A DNA stretch of 64,000 nucleotides from Aeromicrobium terrae (GCF_008039565.1 NZ_VDUX01000003.1:310001-374000), one strand, 5' to 3'. Shown: positions 1 to 8,284, counted from the first letter of the stretch. Notes: a model not told the origin generated them from the sequence alone. A program made the numbers and translations.

Positions 1-35
1 GACGGGCACCGATCCACGCAGGATCGGGGCCCGTC
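1..35 (-). terminator. Hairpin terminator after aquaporin gene
   Basis: Two arms, GACGGGC-A-CCGATCC and GGATCGG-G-GCCCGTC, face each other around a 5-nt loop, giving a long GC stem with one mismatch. It lies about 10 nt past the stop of the minus-strand aquaporin gene. No clear U-tract follows, as is common in actinobacteria. The window begins here, so a gene to the left could also use it. Confidence 0.6.
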
Positions 36-44
36 GTCGTGCTG

Positions 45-770
45 CTAGTCGCGCTCGCCGGTGATGAGCGCGTGGGTGATGCCGGCGATGATCGCGCCGA
101 CCGCCGGGGCGAGGATGAACACCCACACCTGGCCGAGGGCGTCGCCGCCGCCGAACCACGCGACCCCGAGCGACCGCGCCGGGTTGACCGACGTGTTGCT
201 GATCGGGATCGAGATCAGGTGGATGAGCGTCAGCGCGAGGCCGATGGTCATGCCCGCGAACGCCGGCGTAGCGCGCTTGGACGTCACGCCGATGATCACG
301 TACAGGAACATCGCCGTGAGCAGGACCTCGGCGATGATCACCGACCACAGCTCGTAGCCGCCGGGTGAGTGGTCGCCGTAGCCGTTGAGGGCGAAGTTGT
401 TCGTCGCGTCGAACCCGTCCTTGCCGTTGGCGATGGCGAGGAGGGCCGCACCGGCGACCGTCGCGCCTACGACCTGCGCGACCACGTAGGCCGGCACGTC
501 CTTCCACGCGAAACGACCGGCCGCTGCGAGACCGACGGTGATGGCGGGGTTGAAGTGGGCGCCGGACACGTGGCCCAGCGCGTAGGCGCCGGTGAGCACC
601 GTGAGGCCGAAGGCCAAGGCGACACCGAGGTTGCCGACCTGGTCGCCGGCGAAGATCGCCGTTCCGCAGCCGCCGAGGACGAGCCAGAAGGTGCCGAGTG
701 CCTCGGCCCCGAGCCTGGAGCTCCCCGTGGGTGGAACGGTCTCAACAGGTGTTGCGGACTGATCGGTCAT
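45..770 (-). CDS. aqpZ: Aquaporin Z-like water channel (MIP family)
   Basis: Predicted 241-residue MIP channel of the inner membrane. Six hydrophobic helices and two half-helices carry the duplicated NPA motifs, in HFNPAITVG (NPA at about 74-76) and SVNPARS (NPA at about 196-198). The aromatic/arginine filter reads F54, H184, T193 and R199, which matches the water-selective AqpZ set rather than a glycerol facilitator. The start at 770 was chosen because AGAGAGGAATTCTC precedes the ATG; an in-frame upstream extension to 872 adds 34 residues with no homology features. The gene stands alone, divergent from the next gene. Family assignment is firm; AqpZ as the exact name is inferred from the filter residues. 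Confidence 0.93.
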   Translation of the reverse strand: MTDQSATPVETVPPTGSSRLGAEALGTFWLVLGGCGTAIFAGDQVGNLGVALAFGLTVLTGAYALGHVSGAHFNPAITVGLAAAGRFAWKDVPAYVVAQVVGATVAGAALLAIANGKDGFDATNNFALNGYGDHSPGGYELWSVIIAEVLLTAMFLYVIIGVTSKRATPAFAGMTIGLALTLIHLISIPISNTSVNPARSLGVAWFGGGDALGQVWVFILAPAVGAIIAGITHALITGERD

Positions 771-913
771 GAGAATTCCTCTCTCCGAGCAGGAGGTACC
801 GCTTCTCGGAAGGTACTCCCGGGAAATCAGGTGCTCCAAGCACCGAGTCGGAGTGTCGGAGGGAGAGCCCATGATGAGGACCTGACAGAGCGGCGGCTAC
901 GAAGGAGGCCTCG

Positions 914-1324
914 ATGGCATCGCTGATCCAGGAGACGACGATCGACGCGTCGCCCGACCACGTGTGGGACGCGCTCCGCGACTTCGGCGCCCTGCACCGG
1001 CGACTCGTGCCCGGTTTCGTCACGGACGCCGTGACCGATGGCGACGTCCGGACGGTGACGTTCTTCAACGGTGGGGTGGCCAAGGAGCAGCTCGTAGGTG
1101 TCGACGACCAGGCCCGCCGCTTGGCCTACTCGATCATCGATAGCGGTGTCGGGCTCACGTGCCACATGGCGTCCGCCCAGGTCCTCGACGCCGGCGACGG
1201 CACGAGCCGGTTCGTGTGGACTGCCGACTTCCTGCCCGACGCCGCGGCACCGACCGTCGACGCGCTCATGGCGAAGGGGCTGAGCGTCATCAAGCAGCAC
1301 CTCGAGGAGCAGGCGGCACGCTGA
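914..1324 (+). CDS. SRPBCC (START-like) family protein
   Basis: A 136-residue single-domain protein with the START/polyketide-cyclase pattern: an N-terminal strand and IDASPDHVWDALRDFGALHRRLVP helix entry, a central antiparallel sheet, and a long C-terminal amphipathic helix (DALMAKGLSVIKQHLEEQ). Such proteins hold hydrophobic ligands in a deep cavity; many are annotated polyketide cyclase/dehydratase, but no ligand can be named here. AAGGAGG lies 5 nt before the ATG, an unusually strong Shine-Dalgarno site for this window. No signal peptide, so cytosolic. It is monocistronic between the aquaporin gene and the convergent HTH gene. Confidence 0.85.
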   Translation: MASLIQETTIDASPDHVWDALRDFGALHRRLVPGFVTDAVTDGDVRTVTFFNGGVAKEQLVGVDDQARRLAYSIIDSGVGLTCHMASAQVLDAGDGTSRFVWTADFLPDAAAPTVDALMAKGLSVIKQHLEEQAAR

Positions 1325-1355
1325 CTCAGCGCCGGCCCGGGCGGGGCTCAGACCG

Positions 1356-1616
1356 TCAGGCTGGTTGCTTGAAGCGCTTCATCGCTGCCTGATGACTGAC
1401 ACCGAGTGCCTCGCCGATCTGCGTCCACGTCGCCCCGGACTCGCGCGCTTCAGCGACGACATCTGACAGCTGCTGATCGATGTACTCACGAAACTGCGCA
1501 GCCCAGTGCAGCGCCCGCAGCGGATCACGACCCGAGCTGACAGCAGCGTCGACGTCGAAGTCCTCGAAACGCGAAGCGAGCTCGTCATCAGTCATCTTTT
1601 GCTTTGCCATGATCAT
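1356..1616 (-). CDS. HTH antitoxin-like protein of a TA-like pair
   Basis: An 86-residue acidic N-terminal region (MTDDELASRFEDFD) is followed by a helical segment and a C-terminal helix-turn-helix, GATWTQIGEALGVSHQAAMKRF (about residues 60-82). It is the second gene of a two-gene operon; its ATG at 1616 overlaps the stop of the upstream gene (a GTG at 1619 and an ATG at 1610 are alternatives). Small size, a DNA-binding domain and translational coupling to an equally small basic-tailed partner fit an antitoxin that represses its own promoter, where two identical palindromes sit. No toxin-family name was recognised, so the TA role is inference. Confidence 0.65.
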   Translation of the reverse strand: MIMAKQKMTDDELASRFEDFDVDAAVSSGRDPLRALHWAAQFREYIDQQLSDVVAEARESGATWTQIGEALGVSHQAAMKRFKQPA

Positions 1617-1864
1617 CACCGCTTCTTGAGTCTGCGAAGGAACGTGGGACGGGCAGGCATCACGTGAACGACCGTCTCGATGGTGATGCCATCTGGGGCA
1701 AACACGACCCCGACTTCGAGGAGGTCGCCCGATTGAGTTGGTCCAACGAGGATCGCCAGTGAGTGATCATCTTGGTCGTGAAACTCGTCGATGTGGTGGA
1801 TCACGGCGTGCTCGATCTGTTCCAGGGTGTAGCCGCGCTTCAGCGCGGCATCCGTGACCCTCAC
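1616..1864 (-). CDS. Small toxin-like protein, first gene of TA-like operon
   Basis: An 82-residue protein beginning MRVTDAALKRGYTLEQIEHA, with a two-strand core (SLAILVGPTQSGDLLEVGVVF, TIETVVHVMPAR) and a strongly basic tail (RRLKKR). The size, helix-then-sheet layout and the downstream HTH partner recall BrnT/RelE-like ribonuclease toxins, but no catalytic signature is certain. It starts with GTG and has no Shine-Dalgarno sequence; a -10 hexamer TAAAGT (1871-1876) lies 6 nt before the start, so the mRNA is probably leaderless. Toxin-first order is the BrnTA/HigBA arrangement. It could instead be a harmless hypothetical pair. Confidence 0.6.
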   Translation of the reverse strand: MRVTDAALKRGYTLEQIEHAVIHHIDEFHDQDDHSLAILVGPTQSGDLLEVGVVFAPDGITIETVVHVMPARPTFLRRLKKR

Positions 1865-1866
1865 AT

Positions 1867-1910
1867 TGCAACTTTAGTTGCATCCGCCCAGTCATGCAAC
1901 CAGGGTTGCA
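1867..1910 (-). promoter_or_regulatory. Twin palindromic operator of the TA-like operon
   Basis: Two perfect palindromes of the form TGCAAC-N4-GTTGCA occupy 1867-1882 and 1895-1910, 28 bp apart. On the minus strand the first contains the -10 hexamer TAAAGT (1871-1876) and the second covers the expected -35 region of the toxin-like gene. A repressor bound at both would block RNA polymerase completely, the expected design for autoregulation by the HTH partner. Confidence 0.8.
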
Positions 1911-1916
1911 ATCTTG

Positions 1917-2939
1917 CTATCTCCAGCCGAGGCCAGGCGCGACGTGCAGGATGACCGACTCCAGGATGTGCGCGTTGTACTCAACGCCCAGCTGGTTGGG
2001 CACCGTGAGCAGCAGGGTGTCGGCCGCGGCGATGGCCTCGTCCCCGGCCAGCTGCTCGACGAGCTGGTCCGGCTCGGCGGCGTAGGTACGGCCGAAGATC
2101 GCACGGAGATCCGCCTCGATCTGGCCGACCTGGTCCTGGCTGTCGCCCTCGTGACCGAAGTACTGGCGGTCGACGTCGGTGGTGATCGGCATGATCGAGC
2201 GGCTGACGGAGACGCGCGGCTCGCGCTCGTGACCGGCCTCCTTCCACGCCTCGCGGAACGCCTCGATCTGCTTGCGCTGCTGGACGTGGAACGGCTCGCC
2301 GGTCTCGTCGGCCTTCAGCGTCGAGCTCATCAGGTGCATGCCCTTCTCGGCCGCCCAGCGCGCGGTGGCGTCGGACGCGGCGCCCCACCAGATGCGATCG
2401 CGCAGGCCCGGCGAGTGCGGCTCGACGCGCAGCAGCCCGGGCGGGTTCGGGAACATCGGCCGCGGGTTGGGCTGGGCGAAGCCCTCGCCCTTGAGCACCT
2501 CGAGCAGCACGTCGGTGTGCTGGCGGGCCATCGTGGCGTGGTCCTCGCCGTCGGCGGGCTGGTAGCCGAAGTAGCGCCAGCCGTCGATGACCTGTTCCGG
2601 TGACCCCCGGCTGATGCCGAGCTGCAGCCGGCCACCGGCGATGAGGTCGGCGGCCCCGGCGTCCTCGGCCATGTAGAGCGGGTTCTCGTAGCGCATATCG
2701 ATCACGCCGGTGCCGAGCTCGATCCGCGACGTCTTGGCGCCCGCCGCCGCCAGCAGCGGGAACGGCGACGCGAGCTGGTTCGCGAAGTGGTGCACGCGGA
2801 AGTACGCACCGTCGGCGCCGACCTCCTCGGCCGCGACGGCCAGGTCGACCGACTGCAGCAGCGCGTCGGAGGCCGTCCGCACCTCGGAGTAGGGCGACGG
2901 CGACCAGTGGCCGAAGCTCAGGAACCCGATCTTCTTCAT
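1917..2939 (-). CDS. LLM-class flavin-dependent oxidoreductase
   Basis: A 340-residue bacterial-luciferase-like monooxygenase with the family order: KKIGFLSFGHW start, SVDLAVAAEEVGADGAYFRVHHFA, then ELGTGVIDMRYENPLYMAEDAGAADLIAGGRLQLGISRGSPEQV, the stretch that forms the flavin-binding barrel edge. It likely oxidises an organic substrate with FMN or F420; the substrate is unknown. The start at 2939 fits the family N-terminus; in-frame GTG/ATG codons up to 2960 are possible and no good ribosome site separates them. It is monocistronic, flanked upstream by a palindromic intergenic repeat. Confidence 0.88.
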   Translation of the reverse strand: MKKIGFLSFGHWSPSPYSEVRTASDALLQSVDLAVAAEEVGADGAYFRVHHFANQLASPFPLLAAAGAKTSRIELGTGVIDMRYENPLYMAEDAGAADLIAGGRLQLGISRGSPEQVIDGWRYFGYQPADGEDHATMARQHTDVLLEVLKGEGFAQPNPRPMFPNPPGLLRVEPHSPGLRDRIWWGAASDATARWAAEKGMHLMSSTLKADETGEPFHVQQRKQIEAFREAWKEAGHEREPRVSVSRSIMPITTDVDRQYFGHEGDSQDQVGQIEADLRAIFGRTYAAEPDQLVEQLAGDEAIAAADTLLLTVPNQLGVEYNAHILESVILHVAPGLGWR

Positions 2940-2992
2940 ATGACGTTCAACCATCGCCACGCTGGGTTGTTCCGGTCACACGATGCTTCACC

Positions 2993-3095
2993 GGTGATCG
3001 AGTGCCTGCGAGCTCTGCGAGCAGGTGTATCGAGATCACGTCGGGTGGTCTCGATACACCTCACTCGCTGGCGCTCGCTCGGCACTCGACCAGCG
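2993..3095. repeat. Dispersed palindromic intergenic repeat, copy 1
   Basis: GGTGTATCGAGA faces TCTCGATACACC across a short loop, and outer arms GATCGAGTGCC and GGCACTCGACC extend the fold. The block GCTCGCTGGCGCTCGCT-like filler and CACTCGACCA recur in copies at 12569-12659 and 51914-52019. It lies between two minus-strand genes and encodes nothing visible. Confidence 0.75.
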
Positions 3096-3138
3096 AAACC
3101 TGCGTCGTCGACATCACGTCGCTCTGCTCGTCGACAAA

Positions 3139-3924
3139 TCACGGTTCCCGGAAGCCGAGGCCGAGCCCGGCCAGGGACTCGGTGAGCCGCGCGACGGCGA
3201 TCGGGCCGACGCCGTGCAGAGCACGCAGGTCGTCCTCGGTCCAGTCGGCGACCTGCTCGACGCTCGTGATGCCCTGCGCCCGCAGCGCGCGGGTGGCGGG
3301 GGCGCCGATGGAGCGCGGCAGCGGCGTGCCGGTGGGTCGCGGTGCGCGCTTCCGTGGCTTCCCGTTGTCCAGCACCGCCTCGCCGCGCGGCGAGAGCCGG
3401 TAACCGATCGCCAGCGACTCGGTCAGCCCGAGCTCCTTGAGCTTTCGCACGTCGGTCTTCCACTCCTGCGTCTCGCGGCCGAGCTGAGCGGCCAGGTCGG
3501 GCGCGCGGACCTCGGGATTGGCGTCGATGATCTCCAGCGACGCCCGCGTCCACGGGCCGTGCTTCGACGCAGCGTCGAGCCGGTCGAGGCGGCGGTGGAT
3601 CTCGGCGATCTCGTCGGCGTCAGGAATGGTCTCGCGGAGCGCCTCGCGCGGGTCGGCGCCGGCATACCTCACTCCCACGCGCCAGACCGGGTCGTCGCGG
3701 TGGGCCAGCTCCTGCTTCAGTGCGGCCAGCGACGCGGCCCCGGCCCGCCGGGCGTCGTCAGCGCGGAGCGAGCCCAGCGGCACCCGCTCGACTGACGTCA
3801 CCTCGATCACGCCGAAGCCCGTCCGCATCCGCGTGCCGACCTTCACCCGAGCCCGGTCCCAGCGCCGGAACGCGAGGTCGACGTCGCCGGCCTTGATCGC
3901 CGCGAGCACGGCGGGACGGATCAT
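3139..3924 (-). CDS. ASCH/PUA-like and helix-hairpin-helix protein
   Basis: A 261-residue cytosolic protein. Residues 1-50 (RPAVLAAIKAGDVDLAFRRWDR..., then a GFGVIEVTSVERV strand pair) look like an ASCH/PUA-type nucleic-acid-binding fold. The middle (about 100-190) is helical and winged-helix-like. The C-terminus (about 205-260) contains SIGAPATRALRAQGITSVEQVADW and LRALHGVGPIAVARL, a helix-hairpin-helix repeat seen in DNA repair proteins. An RNA- or DNA-modification or repair role is plausible but unproven. ATG at 3924 was chosen over the adjacent GTG at 3927. It is divergent from the DUF167 gene, 35 nt away. Confidence 0.6.
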   Translation of the reverse strand: MIRPAVLAAIKAGDVDLAFRRWDRARVKVGTRMRTGFGVIEVTSVERVPLGSLRADDARRAGAASLAALKQELAHRDDPVWRVGVRYAGADPREALRETIPDADEIAEIHRRLDRLDAASKHGPWTRASLEIIDANPEVRAPDLAAQLGRETQEWKTDVRKLKELGLTESLAIGYRLSPRGEAVLDNGKPRKRAPRPTGTPLPRSIGAPATRALRAQGITSVEQVADWTEDDLRALHGVGPIAVARLTESLAGLGLGFREP

Positions 3925-3959
3925 CACGGTCCCATCCCACCACGCGGCATGCTGGGACT

Positions 3960-4220
3960 GTGCGAGTCACCATCCGGGTCCGGCCCGGCGCGAGGAAGCC
4001 CGAGGTCGGCGGGACCCACGACGGCGCGCTCGTGGTGAAGGTCGCCGCCGTGCCCGAGGGTGGCCGCGCCACCCAGGCCGCGCTCGTCGCGCTCGCGGAG
4101 GCGCTGGGCGTGCCCCGGCGCGACGTCACGCTCGTGACCGGCATGACCAGCCGCACGAAGATCGTCGAGATCCCCGAGGAGTCCGCGCCGGTCTACGAGG
4201 CGCTCACCCACTTGCCCTGA
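3960..4220 (+). CDS. DUF167 / YggU family protein
   Basis: An 86-residue protein matching the DUF167 fold: VTIRVRPGARKPEVGG, VVKVAAVPEGGRATQAALVALAEALGV and a TLVTGMTSRTKIVEI ending. Members are conserved small alpha/beta proteins of unknown function. The start is GTG at 3960; CATGCT lies 6 nt upstream, a weak -10-like hexamer, so the message may be leaderless. Its last 17 bp overlap the end of the convergent EamA gene. Confidence 0.88.
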   Translation: MRVTIRVRPGARKPEVGGTHDGALVVKVAAVPEGGRATQAALVALAEALGVPRRDVTLVTGMTSRTKIVEIPEESAPVYEALTHLP

Positions 4221-5175
4221 CCGGTGCAGGTTCGGCCTCCGCCTCCGCCTCCTCCACCACGCGTTGTCGCACCAGCAGGCCGACGACGGCGAGGATGACC
4301 AGCCCGCCGCCGAGCAGCTGCTGCGAGGACAGGCGCTCGTCCAGGATCAGGAAGCCCAGCACCACCGCGACGACCGGGTTGACGAAGGCGTAGGTCGAGA
4401 TGGTGGTCGACGAGAGGCGGCCCAGGATGTACAGGTAGCAGCTCATCGCCAGGAGCGTGCCGGGGCCGATCAGGAACGCCAGCGCCCACCAGGACTCGGC
4501 GCTCACTGCGCCGGCGTCGAAGAACAGCTCGCCGCGAACGGCCGCCACGACCAGCAGGATCAGTCCGCCGCACAGCATCTCCATGCCGCCGATGACCATG
4601 GCGCGCGAGGGCGTCGGCAGCCACGGCTGCAGCACCGACCCGACGCCCCAGCTGATCGACGCGAGCAGCGCAGCCACGGTGGGCCACAACGGCGCACCGC
4701 CGTCGCCACCACCGCTGAGCAGGACGACGCCGCCCATCCCGACGATCAGCGCGACCCACCGCACGGTGCCCGGCATCTTCCGCGTGAGCAGCGCGTCGGC
4801 CACGACGATCCAGAGCGGGACGCTGGCCACCAGGAGGGCCGCGGTGCTGGACGGCAGCTCGAGCTCGGCCCACGAGATCACGCCGTTGCCGCCGGCGGGC
4901 AGCATCGCACCGAGCAGCAGCATCGCCGCCCACTGCTGCCAGCCAGGCCGGTCGGCCGCGCGGGCCGCAGCACCACCGGACATCAGGCCGATGGGCAGCA
5001 GGATCGCGCCCGCGATCGTGTACCGGATCGCTGCCATCGTGAACGGCGGGATGGTGCGGACGCCGATGCGGATGAACAGGTACGTGGACCCCCAGACGAC
5101 CCACACCACGAGCAGCGCAGCCAGGGCTGCCCGGGTCGCCGACGGGGCAGCCGGCGCTGGACGGACGGCCTGCAT
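4204..5175 (-). CDS. EamA (DMT superfamily) metabolite exporter
   Basis: A 323-residue membrane protein with ten hydrophobic helices in two EamA halves (about 20-150 and 170-300). The first half begins LLVVWVVWGSTYLFIRIGVRTIPPF, the hallmark of the YedA/RhaT branch. DMT pumps export amino acids, nucleobases or other small metabolites; the substrate is unknown. A TAGGTT hexamer (5182-5187) ends 6 nt before the ATG, giving a leaderless message. The C-terminal tail is Ala/Glu-rich. Confidence 0.9.
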   Translation of the reverse strand: MQAVRPAPAAPSATRAALAALLVVWVVWGSTYLFIRIGVRTIPPFTMAAIRYTIAGAILLPIGLMSGGAAARAADRPGWQQWAAMLLLGAMLPAGGNGVISWAELELPSSTAALLVASVPLWIVVADALLTRKMPGTVRWVALIVGMGGVVLLSGGGDGGAPLWPTVAALLASISWGVGSVLQPWLPTPSRAMVIGGMEMLCGGLILLVVAAVRGELFFDAGAVSAESWWALAFLIGPGTLLAMSCYLYILGRLSSTTISTYAFVNPVVAVVLGFLILDERLSSQQLLGGGLVILAVVGLLVRQRVVEEAEAEAEPAPVRASG

Positions 5176-5181
5176 GCGTCA

Positions 5182-5187
5182 AACCTA
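5182..5187 (-). promoter_or_regulatory. -10 element, leaderless promoter of EamA gene
   Basis: TAGGTT on the minus strand, 6 nt upstream of the ATG at 5175; no Shine-Dalgarno sequence is present. Confidence 0.6.
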
Positions 5188-5267
5188 GGGACGCGCACCG
5201 ACGCGACAAGGTGGCTGAAGGACAAAAGGTCGATGCTTTCCTGCCACCCATGCGGCAAGGTGTGGGC

Positions 5268-6980
5268 GTGGGATTCCTGACGCAGGACGGGCCGCAGGTC
5301 GACTACGCCACGTGGGTCCAGGGCACCCGTTCGGAGAAGATCCGGCCGATGGCCGAGCACTGGGCGCAGGTCGGGTTCGGCACGCCGGTGGTCCTACACC
5401 TGTTCTACGTCGTGAAGATCCTGCTCTACGTCCTCGCGGCGTGGCTGATCGTGCTGAGCACCCCCGGCGTCGACGGGTTCACCGACGTGAAGGGCTGGTA
5501 CGACCAGCCGATCGTCTACGAGAAGGTCGTGCTGTTCACGATGCTGTTCGAGGTCGTCGGCCTCGGCTGCGGCTTCGGCCCGCTGAACAACCGGTTCTTC
5601 CCGCCGATGGGCTCGATCCTCTACTGGCTCCGACCCGGCACGATCCGGCTGCCACCGTGGCCGACGCGCGTCCCGCTCACCCGCGGCGACACCCGCACCC
5701 CGTTCGACGCCCTCCTCTACGCCGCGCTGCTCGTGCTTCTCCTCGTCGCGCTGTTCAGCGACGCGGGCGACCTCGGCGTGCTCCCGACCTGGGAGATCGT
5801 GGCCATCCTCGGTGTCCTCGCCGTCCTCAGCCTGCGCGACAAGGTGATCTTCCTGGCCGCCCGCGGCGAGGTGTACGCGTCGCTGACGGTGGCGTTCCTG
5901 TTCGTCGAGGCGTCCGGCGACGACATGATCCTGGCGCTCAAGCTCGTCTGCCTGACCATCTGGATGGGCGCCGCGACGTCGAAGCTCACCAAGCACTTCC
6001 CGTTCGTCATCTCCACGATGATGAGCAACAACCCGGTGCTGCGGCCGCGCTGGCTCAAGCGGTCGTTCTTCGAGCACTTCCCCGACGACCTGCGCCCCGG
6101 CCGCCCGTCCCGCTGGATCGCGCACGTCTCCACCGCCGTCGAGGGCCTCGTGCCGCTGGTGATGTTCTTCAGCCACGGCGGCACCGTCGGCGCGATCGCG
6201 GCGGTCGTGATGCTCTGCTTCCACTTCGGGATCCTGTCGGCCATCCCGATGGGCGTCCCGCTCGAGTGGAACGTCTTCATGATGTTCAGCGTGGTGGCGC
6301 TGTTCGTCGGCCACCCGGACGTCGGGTTCTCGGACCTGACGAGCCCGTGGCCGATCGTCCTGTGGGCCGTGCTGGTGGGCACCGTGATCATCGGCAACCT
6401 GTACCCGCGCAAGGTCTCGTTCCTGCCCGCGATGCGCTACTACGCCGGCAACTGGGACGTCGGCCTGTGGTGCGTGAAGCCGTCCGCGTCGGCGAAGATC
6501 GAGGCCCACGTCACCTCGATCGCGAGCATGCCGCAGTCGCAGATGGAGCGGTACTACGGCAGCCCCGAGAACGCCCAGATGATGCTCTACATGGGCTACG
6601 CGTTCCGCGGGTTCAACAGCCACGGCCGGGCGATGTTCACGCTCGCGCACCGCGCGATGGCCGGCCACGACGAGTCCGAGTACGTCCTGGTCGACGGCGA
6701 GCGCATCTGCAGCACCGCGCTCGGCTGGAACTTCGGCGACGGGCACCTGCACCACGAGCAGCTGATCGACGCACTGCAGAAGCGCTGCCAGTTCGAGCCC
6801 GGCGAGGTGCGCATCGTGCTCATCGACGCCCAGCCGATCCACCGGCAGCGCCAGGAGTACCGGCTCGTCGACGCCGCCACCGGTCAGCTCGAGACCGGCT
6901 ACATCGACGTCGCCGACATGGTGACGCGCCAGCCGTGGGACGACACCGTCCCCGTGCACGTGGACGAGGAGACCCCATGA
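5268..6980 (+). CDS. DUF3556 family multi-spanning membrane protein
   Basis: About 570 residues, with repeated hydrophobic helices in the first two thirds (for example LHLFYVVKILLYVLAAWLIVLS and MILALKLVCLTIWMGAATSKL) and a soluble C-terminal region of about 150 residues containing GYAFRGFNSHGRAMFTLAHR and the acidic end. This is the DUF3556 family of actinobacteria, of unknown function. The open frame extends upstream to a GTG at 5211, but family members begin with a GFLT-type sequence, so the GTG at 5268 is preferred; a GCAAGG site precedes it. The stop overlaps the start of the VOC gene, so the two are coupled. Confidence 0.8.
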   Translation: MGFLTQDGPQVDYATWVQGTRSEKIRPMAEHWAQVGFGTPVVLHLFYVVKILLYVLAAWLIVLSTPGVDGFTDVKGWYDQPIVYEKVVLFTMLFEVVGLGCGFGPLNNRFFPPMGSILYWLRPGTIRLPPWPTRVPLTRGDTRTPFDALLYAALLVLLLVALFSDAGDLGVLPTWEIVAILGVLAVLSLRDKVIFLAARGEVYASLTVAFLFVEASGDDMILALKLVCLTIWMGAATSKLTKHFPFVISTMMSNNPVLRPRWLKRSFFEHFPDDLRPGRPSRWIAHVSTAVEGLVPLVMFFSHGGTVGAIAAVVMLCFHFGILSAIPMGVPLEWNVFMMFSVVALFVGHPDVGFSDLTSPWPIVLWAVLVGTVIIGNLYPRKVSFLPAMRYYAGNWDVGLWCVKPSASAKIEAHVTSIASMPQSQMERYYGSPENAQMMLYMGYAFRGFNSHGRAMFTLAHRAMAGHDESEYVLVDGERICSTALGWNFGDGHLHHEQLIDALQKRCQFEPGEVRIVLIDAQPIHRQRQEYRLVDAATGQLETGYIDVADMVTRQPWDDTVPVHVDEETP

Positions 6981-7378
6981 AGCCCCTGCAGATGCGCGTC
7001 GTGGTGAAGGTCGACGACTACGACGAGGCCGTGCGGTTCTACCGCGACGTGCTCGGCGCGGAGGAGGAGCTGCAGATCCACGGCGAGGGCGACGAGCGGG
7101 TGACGATCCTCGACGTCGGCCGCGCGACGCTCGAGCTGTCCACACCGGCGCAGGTGGACATGATCGACCGGGTCGAGGTGGGCCGAAGCGTCAGCCCGCG
7201 GATCCGGGTGGCGTTCGAGGTCACGGACGTCGACAGCGCCACGACCCGGCTCGTCGAGGCCGGCGCCGAGCTGGTCGCCCCGCCGACCCGTACGCCGTGG
7301 GACTCCCTCAACTCGCGCCTGGAAGCGCCTGCCGGGCTTCAGCTCACGCTGTTCGAGGAGCTCGACCAGCAGGGATAG
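6977..7378 (+). CDS. VOC (glyoxalase/dioxygenase-fold) family protein
   Basis: A 133-residue single-module VOC protein: RVVVKVDDYDEAVRFYRDVLG, a central TILDVGRATLELS strand, then a second beta-alpha-beta-beta unit (IRVAFEVTDVDSATTRLVEAGAELVAPPTRTPW) ending LQLTLFEEL. Metal-ligand positions suggest a possible metalloenzyme or binding protein of the glyoxalase/bleomycin-resistance group. Its ATG overlaps the TGA of the DUF3556 gene (ATGA), so it is probably co-translated with that membrane protein. Confidence 0.9.
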   Translation: MKPLQMRVVVKVDDYDEAVRFYRDVLGAEEELQIHGEGDERVTILDVGRATLELSTPAQVDMIDRVEVGRSVSPRIRVAFEVTDVDSATTRLVEAGAELVAPPTRTPWDSLNSRLEAPAGLQLTLFEELDQQG

Positions 7379-7381
7379 GCG

Positions 7382-8278
7382 TCAGCGCACGGCGAGGATG
7401 TTGCCGACCAGGAGGTCGTGGTCGCCCGGCGCGAGGAGCCGGCTGTCGTAGACCGTCGTGACGCGGCTGATCAGGCCGGCGGCGTCGAGCTCCAGCGCGG
7501 TGATGCCGCAGGCGACGCCGCTGGAGTCCGGAGCGATCCACTCGAACCCACCACCCGTGGCGCCGCCGACGACATGGCGCAGCGACGACCCGGCGCCGTA
7601 CGGAGCCGCCGCCAGCGAGGCGGTCAGGTAGCGCTCGGCCATCGACCGGCCCTGCAGCTGCATCCGCAGCGCCATGTCCTCGTAGACCACGTCGTAGCTG
7701 AACAGCGCCGCTGCGCCCGCGGCGTCGCCGGCGGCGAGCAGGGCCTGCAGGCGGGTGGCGGCCTCGACGATCTCGGGCGCGGCCGACACGGGGATCTCGT
7801 CCTCGTGGAAGGCCGTCGGGAAGTGCTCGGCCGGCGTCTTCAGCTGGGCGTAGAGCTCGTCGTCGAAGATCCGGCTGTCCCAGTAGTCGACCCAGCGGAC
7901 GATCTTGCCGTCCTTGAAGTCGACCGCACCGAGCAGTCGCAGCTCGCCGCCGAACAGCTCGGGCATGTCGGTGAACGCGATCAGGACGCTTCCGGTGCCG
8001 CCCAGGATCCGGGTCGGGTAGGACAGGGCGGTCGCCGGCCACGTCGGCATGTGCTGCGCGAAGGTCTGCTCGATCGTCTCGTACCCGTCGAGGGGCCAGC
8101 CGAGGATCGACTCGGTGTACGTCACGACGTCGGGCGAGAAGTGCGCCATCGTGTCCGCGACGACGTGGCTGTTCTTCGCGGCGAAGAAGCTGTCGAGGAA
8201 CGCGACGGTCTCCGGCGCGGCGTGCCGGGTGTCGGGTTGTGCGGGGTACTCCACGGCGAGATCGGTGCTGTCGGTCAT
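7382..8278 (-). CDS. Tandem NTF2/SnoaL-like protein
   Basis: A 298-residue protein made of two NTF2-like cone folds. The first (about 18-140) has FLDSFFAAKNSHVVADTMAHFSPDVVTYTESILGW and ends in DFKDGKIVRWVDYWDS; the second (about 165-295) has LQALLAAGDAAGAAALFSYDVVYEDMALRMQLQGR. SnoaL-like domains serve as isomerases, cyclases or ligand binders; none can be assigned. The start at 8278 is supported by a promoter: TTGGCT at 8285-8290 ends 6 nt before the ATG, and the island operator (8312-8329) sits at the regulon distance upstream. The upstream extension to 8377 would run through that operator and is rejected. Confidence 0.85.
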   Translation of the reverse strand: MTDSTDLAVEYPAQPDTRHAAPETVAFLDSFFAAKNSHVVADTMAHFSPDVVTYTESILGWPLDGYETIEQTFAQHMPTWPATALSYPTRILGGTGSVLIAFTDMPELFGGELRLLGAVDFKDGKIVRWVDYWDSRIFDDELYAQLKTPAEHFPTAFHEDEIPVSAAPEIVEAATRLQALLAAGDAAGAAALFSYDVVYEDMALRMQLQGRSMAERYLTASLAAAPYGAGSSLRHVVGGATGGGFEWIAPDSSGVACGITALELDAAGLISRVTTVYDSRLLAPGDHDLLVGNILAVR

Positions 8279-8284
8279 CCGCCG

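Noticed and set aside
5312..6976. Long upstream extension of the VOC frame
   Set aside because: It lies within the DUF3556 coding frame; only the last 133 codons match VOC and have an ATG overlapping the upstream stop.
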